Shown here piece after piece: positions 48,167 through 60,975 of a stretch of DNA of 64,000 bases. Position numbers and translations under genes: made by a program. Below the pieces are notes generated by a model. It had not been told where the DNA came from. It worked only from the letters and a program-made list of their open reading frames with translations, and made no database searches. Source of the DNA: Pseudomonas sp. Leaf58. GTDB lineage: Bacteria > Pseudomonadota > Gammaproteobacteria > Pseudomonadales > Pseudomonadaceae. Each line of letters opens with the position of its first letter. Positions within the stretch are counted from its first letter, which is position 1. The stretch lies in the NCBI RefSeq assembly GCF_003627215.1, contig NZ_CP032677.1, positions 446,001 through 510,000 of the forward strand, written 5' to 3'.

Positions 48167-49216
48167 ATGGATATCAAGAGCGCGTTGAGCCGTATCGTCG
48201 GCCAGCTGGACCTTTCTACCGAAGAAATGCGCGATGTGATGCGCCAGATCATGACCGGCCAGTGCAGCGAGGCGCAGATCGGTGCCTTTCTGATGGGCAT
48301 GCGCATGAAAAGCGAAAGCATCGATGAAATCGTCGGTGCGGTGTCGGTGATGCGCGAGCTGGCAGACAAGGTTGAACTGCAAACCCTCGACGGCGTAGTC
48401 GATATCGTCGGCACCGGCGGTGATGGCGCGAACATCTTCAACGTGTCCACTGCCTCGTCGTTCGTCCTGGCCGCAGCGGGTTGCACCGTGGCCAAGCACG
48501 GCAACCGCGCAGTGTCGGGCAAGAGCGGTAGTGCTGACCTGCTGGAAGCCGCTGGCATCTACCTGAACCTAACCCCTGTTCAGGTGGCGCGCTGCATCGA
48601 TAGCTTGGGCATCGGCTTCATGTTCGCGCAAAGCCACCACTCGGCCATGAAACATGCAGCCGGCCCGCGTCGCGACCTGGGCTTGCGTACCCTGTTCAAC
48701 ATGCTCGGCCCGCTTACGAATCCGGCTGGGGTGAAGCACCAGGTGGTCGGTGTGTTCGCGCAAGCCCTGTGCCGCCCGCTGGCCGAGGTGCTGCAGCGCC
48801 TGGGGAGCAAGCATGTGCTGGTTGTGCACTCCAAGGACGGCCTGGACGAGTTCAGCTTGGCGGCACCGACCTTTGTTGCCGAACTGAAAAACGACCAGAT
48901 CAGCGAATACTGGGTAGAGCCCGAAGACCTTGGCATGAAAAGCCAGAGCCTGCACGGCCTGGCGGTCGAGAACCCGCAGGCGTCGTTGGAGCTCATCCGT
49001 GATGCACTGGGGCGGCGCAAGACCGAGAATGGGCAGAAGGCTGCCGAGATGATTGTGCTGAATGCCGGTGCCGCGCTGTATGCGGCGGACCATGCCATGA
49101 GCCTGAAGTCGGGCGTAGAACTGGCCCATGATGTTCTGCACACGGGCCTGGCCTGGGAGAAGCTGCAGGAATTGGGTGCCTTTACTGCAGTATTCAAGGT
49201 GGAGAACGAAGCATGA
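48167..49216 (+). CDS. trpD: Anthranilate phosphoribosyltransferase (TrpD)
   Basis: A 349-residue enzyme that joins anthranilate and PRPP. Family motifs: [17 protein letters not shown] (PRPP binding), [19 protein letters not shown], and [14 protein letters not shown] chose ATG after AAGGATTGAAC over a TTG two codons earlier. It overlaps trpC by 4 bp. Confidence 0.98.
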   Translation: MDIKSALSRIVGQLDLSTEEMRDVMRQIMTGQCSEAQIGAFLMGMRMKSESIDEIVGAVSVMRELADKVELQTLDGVVDIVGTGGDGANIFNVSTASSFVLAAAGCTVAKHGNRAVSGKSGSADLLEAAGIYLNLTPVQVARCIDSLGIGFMFAQSHHSAMKHAAGPRRDLGLRTLFNMLGPLTNPAGVKHQVVGVFAQALCRPLAEVLQRLGSKHVLVVHSKDGLDEFSLAAPTFVAELKNDQISEYWVEPEDLGMKSQSLHGLAVENPQASLELIRDALGRRKTENGQKAAEMIVLNAGAALYAADHAMSLKSGVELAHDVLHTGLAWEKLQELGAFTAVFKVENEA

Positions 49217-50046
49217 GCGTGCCGACGGTGCTGGAAAGGATCATTGCCCGCAAGTTCCAGGAAGTGGCTGAGCGCAGCGCGCGCGTAAGCCTTGCTGAAC
49301 TCGAAGGCCTGGCCAAGGCTGCCGACGCGCCGCGTGGTTTCGCCAATGCGCTGATCGAGCAGGCCAAGCGCAAGCAGCCGGCGGTGATTGCCGAAATCAA
49401 GAAGGCCTCGCCAAGCAAAGGCGTGATTCGCGAGCATTTTGTGCCGGCGGAAATCGCCGTCAGCTACGAGAAGGGCGGTGCCACCTGCCTGTCGGTGCTG
49501 ACCGATGTGGACTACTTCCAAGGCGCCGATGAATACCTGCAGCAAGCCCGTGCGGCAGTGTCACTGCCGGTGATCCGCAAAGACTTCATGGTCGATCCTT
49601 ACCAGATCATCGAAGCCCGTGCCTTGGGCGCCGACTGCGTGCTGCTGATCGTGTCGGCGCTGGATGACGTGAAGATGGCTGAACTGGCGGCCACCGCCAA
49701 GGATGTCGGCCTCGATGTGCTGGTAGAAGTACACGATGGCGATGAGCTGGAGCGGGCGCTGAAAACCCTCGATACGCCATTGGTGGGGGTAAACAACCGC
49801 AACCTGCACACCTTCGAGGTAAGCCTTGAAACCACCCTCGACCTGTTGCCGCGCATTCCACGGGATCGCCTGGCGATTACCGAGAGCGGTATCTTGAACC
49901 GGGCCGATGTCGAGCTGATGGCAATCAACGAGGTCTACTCGTTCCTGGTGGGTGAGGCGTTCATGCGCGCTGAACAACCAGGGCTGGAGTTGCAGCGGTT
50001 GTTCTTCCCGGAACAAGTGAAGAAAACTGTTCAGCAATTGGACTGA
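49213..50046 (+). CDS. trpC: Indole-3-glycerol-phosphate synthase (TrpC)
   Basis: A 277-residue TIM barrel, monofunctional (not fused to TrpF as in E. coli). Motifs: [17 protein letters not shown] with the catalytic Lys, [24 protein letters not shown] and ITESGI. It closes the indole ring by decarboxylation of the CdRP intermediate. It is the last gene of trpGDC and ends at an intrinsic terminator. Confidence 0.98.
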   Translation: MSVPTVLERIIARKFQEVAERSARVSLAELEGLAKAADAPRGFANALIEQAKRKQPAVIAEIKKASPSKGVIREHFVPAEIAVSYEKGGATCLSVLTDVDYFQGADEYLQQARAAVSLPVIRKDFMVDPYQIIEARALGADCVLLIVSALDDVKMAELAATAKDVGLDVLVEVHDGDELERALKTLDTPLVGVNNRNLHTFEVSLETTLDLLPRIPRDRLAITESGILNRADVELMAINEVYSFLVGEAFMRAEQPGLELQRLFFPEQVKKTVQQLD

Positions 50047-50053
50047 GCAAACC

Positions 50054-50079
50054 AAGCCGGCGTTACTGCCGGCTTTTTT
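50054..50079 (+). terminator. Rho-independent terminator of trpGDC
   Basis: AAGCCGGC / GCCGGCTT stem with a 6-nt loop, followed by TTTTTTG, starting 8 bp after the trpC stop. Confidence 0.93.
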
Positions 50080-50091
50080 GTATGCCTGGAA

Positions 50092-50168
50092 TGGCCCTTT
50101 CGCGGGCAAGCCCGCTCCTACAATGGATACGCGTCCTGTTGTAGCGGGTTCACCCGCGAAGAGGTCGG
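50092..50168. repeat. REP pair between trpC and the lipoate-ligase-like gene
   Basis: CCCTTTCGCGGGCAAGCCCG and an inverted TGTAGCGGGTTCACCCGCGA. The arms are imperfect. It lies after the trpC terminator. Confidence 0.88.
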
Positions 50169-50193
50169 TGAAAACAACAACATAGGTGGATCA

Positions 50194-50898
50194 ATGACCG
50201 ATCAACCCCTGGCCCTGACCGTTGAACAAGGGCTGCACGCCGAACAGGAACTGCTAGCCGCCGTCTGCCGCGGCGAACGCGACAGTGGCGTGCTGTTCTG
50301 GCGCCCCACCGACCATGCCTTGGTCATGCCCCGGCGCATGAGCCGCCTGGACAATTTCGAGGCCGCCTGCGCCGAACTGGCCATCGCCGGCTGGCCGGTG
50401 CTGTTGCGCGAAACCGGTGGGGAGCCGGTGCCGCAGTCACATTCGACGGTGAACGTTGCGTTGGTCTATGTTGCCCCACGTAGTGAGGGCGACCACGGCC
50501 GTATCGAGAATGCCTACGAGCGCCTGTGCCTGCCGCTGTGCGATGTGCTGCGCGGGTGGGGCGGGGTGGCGTCGGTGGGGGAAATCGACGGTGCTTTCTG
50601 CGATGGTCGCTACAACGTCAACCTCAACGGCCGCAAACTGGTCGGCACTGCCCAACGCTGGCGCCAGGGGCTGGGCGGCAAGCGCCCGGTGGTGTTGGTG
50701 CACGGTGCGCTGTTGCTGGACAACGAACGTGAGTCGATGGTGGCGGCGGTAAACCGCTTCAACGAGTGCTGCGAGTTGGAACAGCGCTGCCGCGCTGACG
50801 CGCACATCGCCTTGCACGAGGTGGCACCCGAGGCACCCTGGTTCGAGCATCTGTCGCAGGCCTATGCCAAGGTACTGGCCGACCTGCCCAAGGACTAG
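50194..50898 (+). CDS. Biotin/lipoate protein ligase-family protein (LplA-like)
   Basis: A 234-residue protein with the BPL/LplA/LipB catalytic fold. The segment [17 protein letters not shown] matches the family lysine motif that binds the activated acyl-adenylate, and [22 protein letters not shown] matches the R-x-x-G-G loop. It is short, lacking the C-terminal domain of E. coli LplA. Either lipoate attachment or another acyl transfer is possible. The stop overlaps the end of the convergent vfr/crp gene by 4 bp. Confidence 0.75.
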   Translation: MTDQPLALTVEQGLHAEQELLAAVCRGERDSGVLFWRPTDHALVMPRRMSRLDNFEAACAELAIAGWPVLLRETGGEPVPQSHSTVNVALVYVAPRSEGDHGRIENAYERLCLPLCDVLRGWGGVASVGEIDGAFCDGRYNVNLNGRKLVGTAQRWRQGLGGKRPVVLVHGALLLDNERESMVAAVNRFNECCELEQRCRADAHIALHEVAPEAPWFEHLSQAYAKVLADLPKD

Positions 50899-51539
50899 CG
50901 GGTACCGTAGACCACCATGGTCTTGCCTTTGACCTGCACCAGGCTGCGCTCTTCAAGGTCTTTGAGGACGCGGCCGACCATTTCCCGGGAGCAACCGACG
51001 ATACGGCCGATTTCCTGACGGGTGATTTTGATCTGCATGCCGTCGGGATGGGTCATGGCGTCGGGTTGCTTGCACAGCTCCAGCAGGCAACGGGCAACGC
51101 GCCCGGTGACGTCGAAGAATGCCAGGTCACCGACCTTGCGGGTGGTGTTGCGTAGGCGTTGGGCCATCTGGCTGCCCAGGGCGTAGAGAATCTCCGGGTC
51201 TTGCCGGGCGAGTTCGCGAAATTTTTCGTAACTGATTTCGGCTACCTCGCATTCGGTCTTGGCGCGTACCCAGGCACTGCGCTGCTGAACACCGTCAGTG
51301 GGCTCGAACAGGCCCAGTTCGCCGAAGAAATCACCATTGTTCAGGTAGGCGATGATCATTTCATGGCCTTCGTCGTCTTCGATCAGGACAGTGACCGAAC
51401 CCTTGATGATGAACGACAGTGTTTCGGCCCGGTCGCCGGCGCAGATAATGTTATTTTTGGCGGTGTAGCGGCGGCGTTGGCAGTGCACCAGCAGCCTGTC
51501 GATGTTCTTGATCTTGGCGGGTAGGGCGGAGGCAACCAT
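50895..51539 (-). CDS. vfr: cAMP receptor protein family regulator Vfr/Crp
   Basis: A 214-residue CRP protein. The cAMP-binding fold includes [22 protein letters not shown] (R and S that hold the phosphate), a long C helix, and a DNA-binding helix-turn-helix [21 protein letters not shown] (about residues 168-190) with recognition residues like E. coli CRP. In P. putida the protein is called Crp, binds cAMP tightly and is not the main carbon regulator; in P. aeruginosa the orthologue Vfr controls virulence genes. ATG is used rather than the GTG directly before it, because it sits 7 nt after AGGA. Confidence 0.95.
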   Translation of the reverse strand: MVASALPAKIKNIDRLLVHCQRRRYTAKNNIICAGDRAETLSFIIKGSVTVLIEDDEGHEMIIAYLNNGDFFGELGLFEPTDGVQQRSAWVRAKTECEVAEISYEKFRELARQDPEILYALGSQMAQRLRNTTRKVGDLAFFDVTGRVARCLLELCKQPDAMTHPDGMQIKITRQEIGRIVGCSREMVGRVLKDLEERSLVQVKGKTMVVYGTR

Positions 51540-51729
51540 CACGAAATCCTGTTCGATACAACCTATAGGCTTTTATAGAGGTTGGCTGGCGACCAGCGCC
51601 AGTCATTTGGCGCCAGCTTATCAGACACTACAGGATGTTTCGGTATTAAACCGCCACGTCTCGTACTTTTCCCACAGCCGTACAAGGTCTAAGCTGACAC
51701 CCTTTTCCGAAAATCAGGAGTCCAGATAG

Positions 51730-52152
51730 ATGAAGGCACGTATCCAGTGGGCCGGTGAGGCGATGTTCCTCGGCGAATCGGGGAGCGGCCATGTCGTCGT
51801 GATGGACGGCCCGCCCGAGGCCGGCGGCCGCAACCTGGGTGTGCGCCCAATGGAGATGCTGTTGTTGGGCTTGGGTGGCTGCAGCAGCTTTGATGTGGTG
51901 AGCATCCTGAAGAAGTCGCGCCAGGCAGTAGAAAGCTGCGAAGCGTTCCTGGAGGCCGAGCGCGCCAGTGAAGACCCGAAGGTGTTCACCAAGATCCACA
52001 TGAACTTCGTGGTGAAAGGGCGTGGGCTGAAAGAAGCCCAGGTAAAGCGTGCGGTGGAGTTGTCGGCGGAGAAGTACTGCTCGGCTTCGATCATGCTGGA
52101 GCGTGCCGGGGTTGAGATTACCCATGGCTATGAAATCGTAGAGCTGGGTTAA
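51730..52152 (+). CDS. OsmC/Ohr family protein (YhfA-like)
   Basis: A 140-residue OsmC-fold protein with the two family cysteines in LGGCSSFDVV (about residue 56) and EKYCSASIML (about 120), which form the peroxidatic pair in OsmC/Ohr. The YhfA branch is usually next to crp, as here (divergent, 190 bp). Reduction of organic hydroperoxides is the family function; the exact substrate of this branch is not known. It follows CAGGAGTCC. Confidence 0.9.
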   Translation: MKARIQWAGEAMFLGESGSGHVVVMDGPPEAGGRNLGVRPMEMLLLGLGGCSSFDVVSILKKSRQAVESCEAFLEAERASEDPKVFTKIHMNFVVKGRGLKEAQVKRAVELSAEKYCSASIMLERAGVEITHGYEIVELG

Positions 52153-52165
52153 GCCCAAGATTTTT

Positions 52166-52284
52166 GGGGGCTGCTGCGCAGCCCATCGCCGGCAAGCCAG
52201 TTCCTACAGGTACAGCGCCACACTTAAGGCCCGCGCAATACCTGTGGGAGCTGGCTTGCCGGCAATAGGCCGCAAAGCGGCCGC
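52166..52284. repeat. GGCTTGCC-type inverted repeat between the OsmC-like gene and the membrane protein gene
   Basis: GGGGGCTGCTGCGCAGCCCA starts the element, then CGCCGGCAAGCCAGTTCCTAC and the inverted GTGGGAGCTGGCTTGCCGGC, ending GGCCGCAAAGCGGCC. Same family as the element between agtB and agtC. It separates convergent genes. Confidence 0.82.
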
Positions 52285-52291
52285 AACAATA

Positions 52292-53332
52292 TCAGCTGCG
52301 AAGCGCCGGCAGTGCAGCCCGCACCCACTCTGGCAAGCGACTACGCATCACTTGGCTAAACCGCTCCCGCCGCTTCTGGTAAACCAGCCCCAGCCAGATG
52401 ACCGCCAACCCAATCAGGGTCAGCACCAGCGGGAACAGCAGCGATTCGGCAAACACCTCATACGCCAGATAGCCCAGGTAAGCCGCCACCCCCAGCGCCC
52501 CGAACACCATGAACACCGGCCGGCGCAATAGTACCGCCATGCCCATCAGCGCCATATTGATCAGGCAGTAAACGGCCTTGCCCAGCTCGCTGTCGCTGTC
52601 CGACAGTGTCAGCCCGCCCCAGAATGCCGCCAGACCGGCCAAATAACCCCAGTGGGCGTAGTCCTCGCGCGTGCGTCCATCAACCCCGATGAACACCATC
52701 AGCAACCCCAAGCCGAACCACAGCGAAACTTCGCGGCGCTGCTCCCAGCTGAACGGCGAGCCGAAGATCCATTCGCTCAGGTCCATCGACATGAACCACA
52801 AGGCTACGGCAATTGGCATGACGATGAACGGATAGCGGATCAGCCTCAGCATCAGCAGCCCGGCAAGCACGGTGGCCGCTTCCATCGCCAGCCAGCCGCC
52901 TTGCACATAGGTGTAGTACTGGTGATAGGTCGCCTGCGTATCACCCAGTGGCCACCAGCCGGCCAGGCGTTCGATGGCGAATACTGCCAGTGGCACGATG
53001 CTGACCGCGACCGCCGCCAGCACCCCGGCAGCAACCGGCTGGGCGCGCTTTTGCAGGTTAAGGGCGAACAGTGTGAGTAGCAGAATGTAGAGGCTGGCGA
53101 TGATCAGCAGCGCCCCGTCGCCGATGCTCATCCAGGCTTCAGTGAGCAACCAGCCCATGGCCGCCATGATCAGCATGGCGCCAAAGTAGAAGGCAATATG
53201 GGCCAGCTGGAAGCTGCCACGTTGCGCCGGCTGCTGGCGCAAGTACGCCAGCAGGGCTTGGTCCTGACCGGGCTGGAGAATGCCGGCTTGCACGGCGCGC
53301 GCCAGGTCCTTGGCGTCGAAACGGTCCGTCAT
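52292..53332 (-). CDS. Polytopic membrane protein of unknown function (DUF2157-like)
   Basis: A 346-residue protein. A soluble N-terminal part (about 1-45, LARAVQAGILQPGQDQALLAYL) is like the start of DUF2157 proteins, followed by about 10 hydrophobic helices. I recognise no catalytic motif. It ends 10 bp before coq7 in the minus direction order (coq7 is downstream of its 5' end), so they do not share a transcript start in an obvious way. Function unknown; a transport or membrane-sensing role cannot be told apart. Confidence 0.75.
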   Translation of the reverse strand: MTDRFDAKDLARAVQAGILQPGQDQALLAYLRQQPAQRGSFQLAHIAFYFGAMLIMAAMGWLLTEAWMSIGDGALLIIASLYILLLTLFALNLQKRAQPVAAGVLAAVAVSIVPLAVFAIERLAGWWPLGDTQATYHQYYTYVQGGWLAMEAATVLAGLLMLRLIRYPFIVMPIAVALWFMSMDLSEWIFGSPFSWEQRREVSLWFGLGLLMVFIGVDGRTREDYAHWGYLAGLAAFWGGLTLSDSDSELGKAVYCLINMALMGMAVLLRRPVFMVFGALGVAAYLGYLAYEVFAESLLFPLVLTLIGLAVIWLGLVYQKRRERFSQVMRSRLPEWVRAALPALRS

Positions 53333-53342
53333 GGTGATGCCT

Positions 53343-53990
53343 TCAGATGCGGTAGGTGCTCTTGGTCATGACCTTGGCCAACAGGCTCATGCCAAAGCGA
53401 ACCGGGGCAGGGAAGCGATAACCGCCGGCTTCCAGGGCAGACTCGGCGTGCTGTTCTTCATCGATGCGCATCTGTTCGAGGATGGCCCGGGACTTTTCGT
53501 CTTGCTGCGGGATTTGCTCCAGGTGCTCGTCGAGGTGCTTGCACACCTGGTGCTCGGTGGCCGCGACGAAGCCCAAGCTGACCTTGTCGCTGACCAGCCC
53601 GGCGAGTGCACCGATGCCGAACGACATGCCGTAGAACAACGGGTTGAGTACGCTCGGGTGGCTGTTCAGCTGGCGAATGCGCTGTTCGCACCAGGCCAGA
53701 TGATCCACTTCTTCCTCGGCGGCGTGCTCCATGGCCTTGCGCACTTCGGGCAGCTTGGCGGTCAGGGCCTGGCCCTGATACAGCGCCTGGGCGCAGACTT
53801 CACCGGTGTGGTTGATGCGCATCAGCCCAGCCACATGGCGGGCCTGCTGGTCGTCCAGGTCAACGTCCGGCTGGACGATGGCTGGCGAGGGGCGGGCGGG
53901 TTGGCCGCTGAAGGGCAGCAAGGTGCGCATGGCGGTATCGGCCTGCAGCAACAAGCGGTCGAGCGGCGAGTAGTGACGTTCGGTAGCCAT
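53343..53990 (-). CDS. coq7: 5-demethoxyubiquinol hydroxylase Coq7 (ubiquinone synthesis)
   Basis: A 215-residue di-iron hydroxylase of the Coq7/CAT5 type, used by pseudomonads in place of UbiF. Iron ligands are seen as E in [15 protein letters not shown], the ExxH in [11 protein letters not shown] in [10 protein letters not shown] and the second ExxH in [14 protein letters not shown]. It binds the inner membrane through hydrophobic helices. ATG after GGAGGTG was chosen; an in-frame ATG 5 codons earlier is less likely. The downstream membrane protein gene begins 10 bp later and is probably co-transcribed. Confidence 0.96.
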   Translation of the reverse strand: MATERHYSPLDRLLLQADTAMRTLLPFSGQPARPSPAIVQPDVDLDDQQARHVAGLMRINHTGEVCAQALYQGQALTAKLPEVRKAMEHAAEEEVDHLAWCEQRIRQLNSHPSVLNPLFYGMSFGIGALAGLVSDKVSLGFVAATEHQVCKHLDEHLEQIPQQDEKSRAILEQMRIDEEQHAESALEAGGYRFPAPVRFGMSLLAKVMTKSTYRI

Positions 53991-54055
53991 CGGGCACCTC
54001 CGCAAGAATGTGCCCGATAGTTTACCGCAATAGCGGCAGGGTCGCTTGCGGTGGA

Positions 54056-54394
54056 TCAGCCCGGTGGCCAGTGCATCTGGCGCTGGCCAAGCACGTGCAT
54101 GTGGATGTGGTAGACGGTCTGGCCGCCTTGCTCGTTGCAGTTCATGACTACGCGGAAGCCTTCCTCGCAGCCAAGTTCCCTGGCCAGGCGCTGGGCGGTG
54201 AACAGAATGTGGCCGGCCAGCCCCTTGTCTTCTTCGGTCAGGTCATTGAGGGTGCGGATGTGCTTTTTCGGGATGACCAGAAAATGCACAGGCGCCTGGG
54301 GGGCGATATCGTGGAACGCCAGAACCTGGTCGTCCTCGTAGATGATTTTCGCCGGGATTTCCCGGTTGATGATTTTGCAGAATAAATCGTCCAC
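54056..54394 (-). CDS. HIT family (HinT-like) purine nucleoside phosphoramidase
   Basis: A 112-residue HIT protein with the histidine triad HIHMHVLG near the C terminus and the HinT-type N terminus [20 protein letters not shown]. HinT hydrolyses AMP-NH2 bonds, for example lysyl-AMP. The start codon is GTG. It is the length of E. coli HinT. Confidence 0.93.
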   Translation of the reverse strand: MDDLFCKIINREIPAKIIYEDDQVLAFHDIAPQAPVHFLVIPKKHIRTLNDLTEEDKGLAGHILFTAQRLARELGCEEGFRVVMNCNEQGGQTVYHIHMHVLGQRQMHWPPG

Positions 54395-54457
54395 AGCACT
54401 TGCTCCATGGTGAGGGCCAGGCCGAGTGTACTCAGCCGGGCGCCGCTCGCCCAGTGG

Positions 54458-55240
54458 CTATTCCATGCCGGCTGGGCAATAGCGGCGGTGGATGGCCCCG
54501 GCCAGCTTGCGCACCAGCCAGCGCGGCAGCAGACGCGGGGCGAATGCCAGCCAGCGGTTGCGCCGGCCGGGCATAATCAGTGCGCGGTTCTTGTCCAGTG
54601 CACGTACGGTGTACAGCGCCACTTCCTCGGGGCTGAGGCAGCGGGGTTTGCCATCCAGCCGGGCTATGCGCCGGCGCGCGGAACGCACCGGGCCTGGGCA
54701 CAGCACCGAAACCTTGATACCGGTACGCTTGAGTTCTTCGCGCAGTGCCTGCGAGAAGCTCAGCACGTAGGCCTTGCTGGCGGCATAGGCCGCCATCCAT
54801 GGGCCGGGTGCTACCCCAGCCAGGCCGGCAACGTTGAGAATTTGCCCGCCGCCTTGCACGGCCATCAGGTTGCCAATGGCGTGGCATAGCCGGCTCAGGG
54901 CCAGCACGTTGACTTCCAGCAGGTCCTGTTCGTCGGCCCATTCATGGGCCAGGAATGGCCCGTAGGTGCGCAGGCCAGCACAATTGACCAACAGGTCGAT
55001 GCGCCGCTCGCCTTCTTCCAGCTCCAGCACGAAGCCCGACAAGCGTAGCGGCTGGCTGAGGTCGCAGGCGCGAAACAGCACCTCGACACCGAAACGCTGG
55101 GTCAGTTCGATGGCCACCGGCTCCAGCGTTTCACGTTGGCGTGCCACCAGGATCAGGTTGCGCCCGCGCCGCGCCAGGGCTTCCGCCAGGGCTAAGCCCA
55201 GGCCGCTGGAAGCACCAGTGATCATGGCGTAACGGGTCAT
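54458..55240 (-). CDS. Short-chain dehydrogenase/reductase
   Basis: A 260-residue SDR with the NAD(P) motif ITGASSGLGLALAEAL (TGxxxGxG), the NCAG-like region LVNCAGL, and the active-site YAASKAYV (YxxxK). The R following the second strand (VARQRE) suggests NADP(H). Substrate not known. It lies 67 bp before the nitronate monooxygenase gene in reading order reversed, on the same strand. Confidence 0.9.
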   Translation of the reverse strand: MTRYAMITGASSGLGLALAEALARRGRNLILVARQRETLEPVAIELTQRFGVEVLFRACDLSQPLRLSGFVLELEEGERRIDLLVNCAGLRTYGPFLAHEWADEQDLLEVNVLALSRLCHAIGNLMAVQGGGQILNVAGLAGVAPGPWMAAYAASKAYVLSFSQALREELKRTGIKVSVLCPGPVRSARRRIARLDGKPRCLSPEEVALYTVRALDKNRALIMPGRRNRWLAFAPRLLPRWLVRKLAGAIHRRYCPAGME

Positions 55241-55307
55241 GCAGGGCTCCTGGGGGCTAAAGAGGGCGCCTAGTGTACAGCTTGGCCGGGCAAGGTGTTG
55301 CCTTTTG

Positions 55308-56264
55308 CTACAGGGCGCGGGCGTGCAGCGCCTGGCAGCGTTGCAGGGCGTGCCGGTACTCGTTGTGCAGCCGTTCGATCAACGCGCTGGCACTGGGCAG
55401 GTCGTCGATACTGCCGACGCCTTGGCCCGCTGACCACACGGTCTTCCAGGCCTTGGCTTCGTCGTCGATCGGTTTCAGCTTGCCAGGCTCGTGCCCGCCC
55501 TTGAGCGCATTCATGTCGTAGCCAGCCTGCTCCAGGCTCGGGCGCAGGAAACTGGCGGGGATGCCAGACACCGCCGCGGTGTGGATGATGTCGGCGGCAT
55601 GGGCATCGAGCAGCATTTGCTTGTAGGCACTCTGGGCCTGGCTTTCTGCCGTGGCGATGAAGCGCGTGCCCATGTACGCCAGGTCGGCGCCTAGCATTTG
55701 TGCGGCCAGGATCTCGTGGCCGTGGTTGAGGCAGCCGGCCAGCAGCAGGGTCTTGTCGAAGAACTGGCGAATCTCGGCGGCCAGGGCAAACGGGCTGCAG
55801 GTGCCGGCATGGCCGCCTGCGCCCGCCGCCACAGCGATCAGGCCATCGACACCCGCCGCGGCAGCCTTCTCGGCATGGCGACGCGTGGTGACATCGTGGA
55901 ACACCAGGCCGCCGTACCCGTGCACGGCATCGACTACTTCCTTCACTGCGCCCAAGCTGGTGATAACGATTGGCACACGGTGTTCCACGCACAAGGCCAG
56001 GTCGGCCTGCAGGCGCGGGTTGGTGGGGTGAACGATCAGGTTGACGGCATACGGCGCTGGCGCCTGCAGTTGCGCCAGGCCTGCCTCGATTTCTTCCAGC
56101 CAGGCCTTGAACCCGGCGCTGTCGCGCTGGTTCAGGGCGGGAAAGCTACCGACCACGCCGCCGGCGCAGCAGGCTAGCACCAGGGTTGGGTTGGAAATCA
56201 GGAACATCGGAGCGGCAACCAGGGGCAAGCGCAGGCGTTGTTCGAGCGAGGCGGGTAGCGACAT
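55308..56264 (-). CDS. Nitronate monooxygenase (2-nitropropane dioxygenase family)
   Basis: A 318-residue FMN TIM-barrel protein. FMN-binding motifs are LVAAPMFLISNP at the N terminus, GLIAVAAGAGGHAGTCSPFAL in the middle with the catalytic His before it (FHDVTTRRHA), and ADLAYMGTRFIAT. The ATG follows AAGGAG, giving MSLPASLEQRLRLP; the frame extends further upstream but that part overlaps hemJ. It detoxifies propionate-3-nitronate in the class I enzymes. Confidence 0.92.
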   Translation of the reverse strand: MSLPASLEQRLRLPLVAAPMFLISNPTLVLACCAGGVVGSFPALNQRDSAGFKAWLEEIEAGLAQLQAPAPYAVNLIVHPTNPRLQADLALCVEHRVPIVITSLGAVKEVVDAVHGYGGLVFHDVTTRRHAEKAAAAGVDGLIAVAAGAGGHAGTCSPFALAAEIRQFFDKTLLLAGCLNHGHEILAAQMLGADLAYMGTRFIATAESQAQSAYKQMLLDAHAADIIHTAAVSGIPASFLRPSLEQAGYDMNALKGGHEPGKLKPIDDEAKAWKTVWSAGQGVGSIDDLPSASALIERLHNEYRHALQRCQALHARAL

Positions 56265-56293
56265 GGCAAGGCTCCTTGAGCGGGGTGGCTCGG

Positions 56294-56719
56294 TCAGAAC
56301 GGTTTGACCACCACCAGGATGACGATACCCAGCAGGAACAGCACGGGCACTTCGTTGAACCAGCGATAGTAGACATGGCTGCGGGTGTTGCTGCCGCTGG
56401 CGAAGCGCTTGCGCTGCGCGCCGCACATGTGATGGTAGACGGTCAGCAAGATGACCAGGGTGAGCTTGGCGTGCAGCCAGCCCTGGCTGAGCCAGCCGGG
56501 GGTGAGGTAGAGCATCCACGCACCGAACACGTAGGTGGCGATCATCGCCGGGTTCATGATGCCGCGGAACAGCTTGCGCTCCATGGTCACGAAGCGGTCC
56601 TGGCTGATGCTGTCCTGGCTCTGGGCGTGGTAGACGAACAGCCGCGGCAGGTAGAACAGGCCGGCAAACCAGCAGACCACGCTGACGATATGCAGCGCTT
56701 TGATCCATAGGTAAAGCAT
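56294..56719 (-). CDS. hemJ: Protoporphyrinogen IX oxidase HemJ
   Basis: A 141-residue membrane protein of the HemJ (former UPF0093) family, with four helices. Family marks are LYLWIKALHIVSVVCWFAGLFYLPRL (His10 and the FYLPRLFVYH segment), KLFRGIMNPAM, and LTVYHHMCG. HemJ performs the six-electron oxidation in heme synthesis in bacteria without HemG or HemY. It is divergent from argC and followed 29 bp later by the nitronate monooxygenase gene. Confidence 0.92.
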   Translation of the reverse strand: MLYLWIKALHIVSVVCWFAGLFYLPRLFVYHAQSQDSISQDRFVTMERKLFRGIMNPAMIATYVFGAWMLYLTPGWLSQGWLHAKLTLVILLTVYHHMCGAQRKRFASGSNTRSHVYYRWFNEVPVLFLLGIVILVVVKPF

Positions 56720-56861
56720 GGAGGGAGTTCCTTCAGGTAATCACGGTCGTCAGATAGTAGTGGTCAGGCGCCCGAAGGGTCACCCGAAGAGTTGTTACAG
56801 GCGCCTTGCGCCCCTATTATCGTGCGCTTTCCAGACGGCTCGTTGATAAGGGGCAAGCGTT

Positions 56862-57896
56862 ATGATCAAGGTCGGTATCGTCGGCGGCACGGGTTACACC
56901 GGCGTCGAACTGTTGCGTCTGCTGGCACAGCATCCACAGGCCGAAGTGGCGGTCATCACTTCGCGCTCCGAGGCGGGCGTGGCGGTGGCGGACATGTACC
57001 CGAACCTGCGCGGCCACTATGACGGGCTGGCGTTCAGCGTGCCGGACAGCAAGGCTCTGGCCGCCTGCGATGTGGTGTTCTTCGCCACGCCGCACGGTGT
57101 TGCCCATGCCCTGGCTGGCGAACTGCTGGCTGCCGGTACCAAGGTGATCGACCTGTCGGCCGACTTCCGCCTGCAGGATGCTGCCGAATGGGGCAAGTGG
57201 TATGGCCAGCCGCACGGTGCGCCAGAGCTGCTGAAGGACGCGGTGTACGGCCTGCCTGAAGTTAACCGCGAGAAGATCCGCCAGGCGCGCCTGATCGCCG
57301 TGCCCGGTTGTTACCCGACTGCCACCCAGCTGGGCTTCCTGCCGCTGCTGGAAGCCGGCCTGGCCGACCCGTCGCGCCTGATCGCCGATTGCAAATCGGG
57401 TGTCAGCGGTGCTGGCCGTGGTGCGGCAGTGGGTTCGCTGTTCTGCGAAGCCGGCGAAAGCATGAAGGCCTACGCGGTCAAGGGCCATCGCCACCTGCCG
57501 GAAATCAGCCAGGGCCTGCGCCTGGCCGCTGGCAGGGACATCGGCCTGACCTTCGTGCCACACCTGACGCCAATGATCCGCGGTATCCACGCCACGTTGT
57601 ACGCCACTGTTGCCGACACTTCGGTCGACCTGCAGGCGCTGTTCGAGAAGCGCTACGCCGATGAACCGTTCGTCGACGTGATGCCAGCGGGCAGCCACCC
57701 AGAAACCCGTAGCGTGCGTGGTGCCAACGTCTGCCGTATTGCCGTTCATCGTCCGCAGGGTGGTGACTTGGTAGTGGTGCTGTCGGTGATTGACAACCTG
57801 GTCAAGGGCGCGTCCGGTCAGGCGGTACAGAACCTGAACATCCTGTTCGGTCTGGACGAGCGCATGGGCCTGTCCCACGCGGGCTTGCTGCCCTGA
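56862..57896 (+). CDS. argC: N-acetyl-gamma-glutamyl-phosphate reductase ArgC
   Basis: A 344-residue NADPH enzyme of arginine synthesis with the Rossmann start [18 protein letters not shown] and active-site Cys150 in [13 protein letters not shown]. It reduces the acyl phosphate made by ArgB to the semialdehyde. It is divergent from hemJ. A CAAGCT-type repeat follows the stop. Confidence 0.98.
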   Translation: MIKVGIVGGTGYTGVELLRLLAQHPQAEVAVITSRSEAGVAVADMYPNLRGHYDGLAFSVPDSKALAACDVVFFATPHGVAHALAGELLAAGTKVIDLSADFRLQDAAEWGKWYGQPHGAPELLKDAVYGLPEVNREKIRQARLIAVPGCYPTATQLGFLPLLEAGLADPSRLIADCKSGVSGAGRGAAVGSLFCEAGESMKAYAVKGHRHLPEISQGLRLAAGRDIGLTFVPHLTPMIRGIHATLYATVADTSVDLQALFEKRYADEPFVDVMPAGSHPETRSVRGANVCRIAVHRPQGGDLVVVLSVIDNLVKGASGQAVQNLNILFGLDERMGLSHAGLLP

Positions 57897-57964
57897 CAGC
57901 AGCCCAAGCTACTAGCCGCAAGCTGCAAGTGAGTATATTGCTTGCAGCTTGTAGCTTGCTGCTT
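57896..57964. repeat. CAAGCT-type inverted repeat after argC
   Basis: AAGCTACTAGCCGCAAGCTG and GCTTGCAGCTTGTAGCTTGC form inverted arms around an AT-rich loop. It is the same family as the element within the prkA operon. It starts at the argC stop and may end or protect its message. Confidence 0.82.
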
Positions 57965-58048
57965 ACGTATTGTTGACCAATTTTCTCGGGAAAGCGGATA
58001 ATGCGCGTCATCGAGTTTTATGGCGGCTACCGCGCCGGGAGAATCAAC

Positions 58049-58399
58049 ATGAGCGTCGAAACCTTCACCCCTACTGGTCTGGAATTCACCCAAGGGGCAG
58101 CCCAGAAGGTGAAGAACCTGGTCAACGAGGAAGGCAATGAGCGTCTGAAGCTGCGGGTGTTCGTGACCGGTGGTGGTTGCTCGGGCTTCCAGTACGGTTT
58201 CACCTTCGATGAAGACGTGGCCGAAGACGACACCATCGTCGAGCGTGAAGGTGTTTCACTGGTGGTCGACCCCATGAGCTTTCAGTACTTGGCTGGTGCC
58301 GAAGTGGACTACCAGGAAGGCCTGGAAGGCTCGCGCTTCGTGATCAAGAACCCGAACGCTGCCACTACTTGTGGCTGCGGGTCTTCGTTCTCGATCTGA
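58049..58399 (+). CDS. erpA: Iron-sulfur cluster insertion protein ErpA
   Basis: A 116-residue A-type carrier with the three cluster-binding cysteines Cys44 ([10 protein letters not shown]) and Cys108/Cys110 ([11 protein letters not shown]). It passes Fe-S clusters to targets such as IspG. The ATG follows GGGAGAATCAAC; an ATG 16 codons earlier is in frame but adds a non-family segment. An intrinsic terminator follows. Confidence 0.97.
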   Translation: MSVETFTPTGLEFTQGAAQKVKNLVNEEGNERLKLRVFVTGGGCSGFQYGFTFDEDVAEDDTIVEREGVSLVVDPMSFQYLAGAEVDYQEGLEGSRFVIKNPNAATTCGCGSSFSI

Positions 58400-58415
58400 G
58401 CCCTGACCCTATGAG

Positions 58416-58446
58416 AACGCCGCGCATTTGCGCGGCGTTTTGCTTT
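58416..58446 (+). terminator. Rho-independent terminator of erpA
   Basis: AACGCCGCGC / GCGCGGCGTT stem with a short loop, followed by TTTGCTTT, 16 bp after the erpA stop. It lies just before the stop codon of the convergent anmK. Confidence 0.92.
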
Positions 58447-58457
58447 CTGGGGAGTGA

Positions 58458-60975
<2,518 letters not shown>
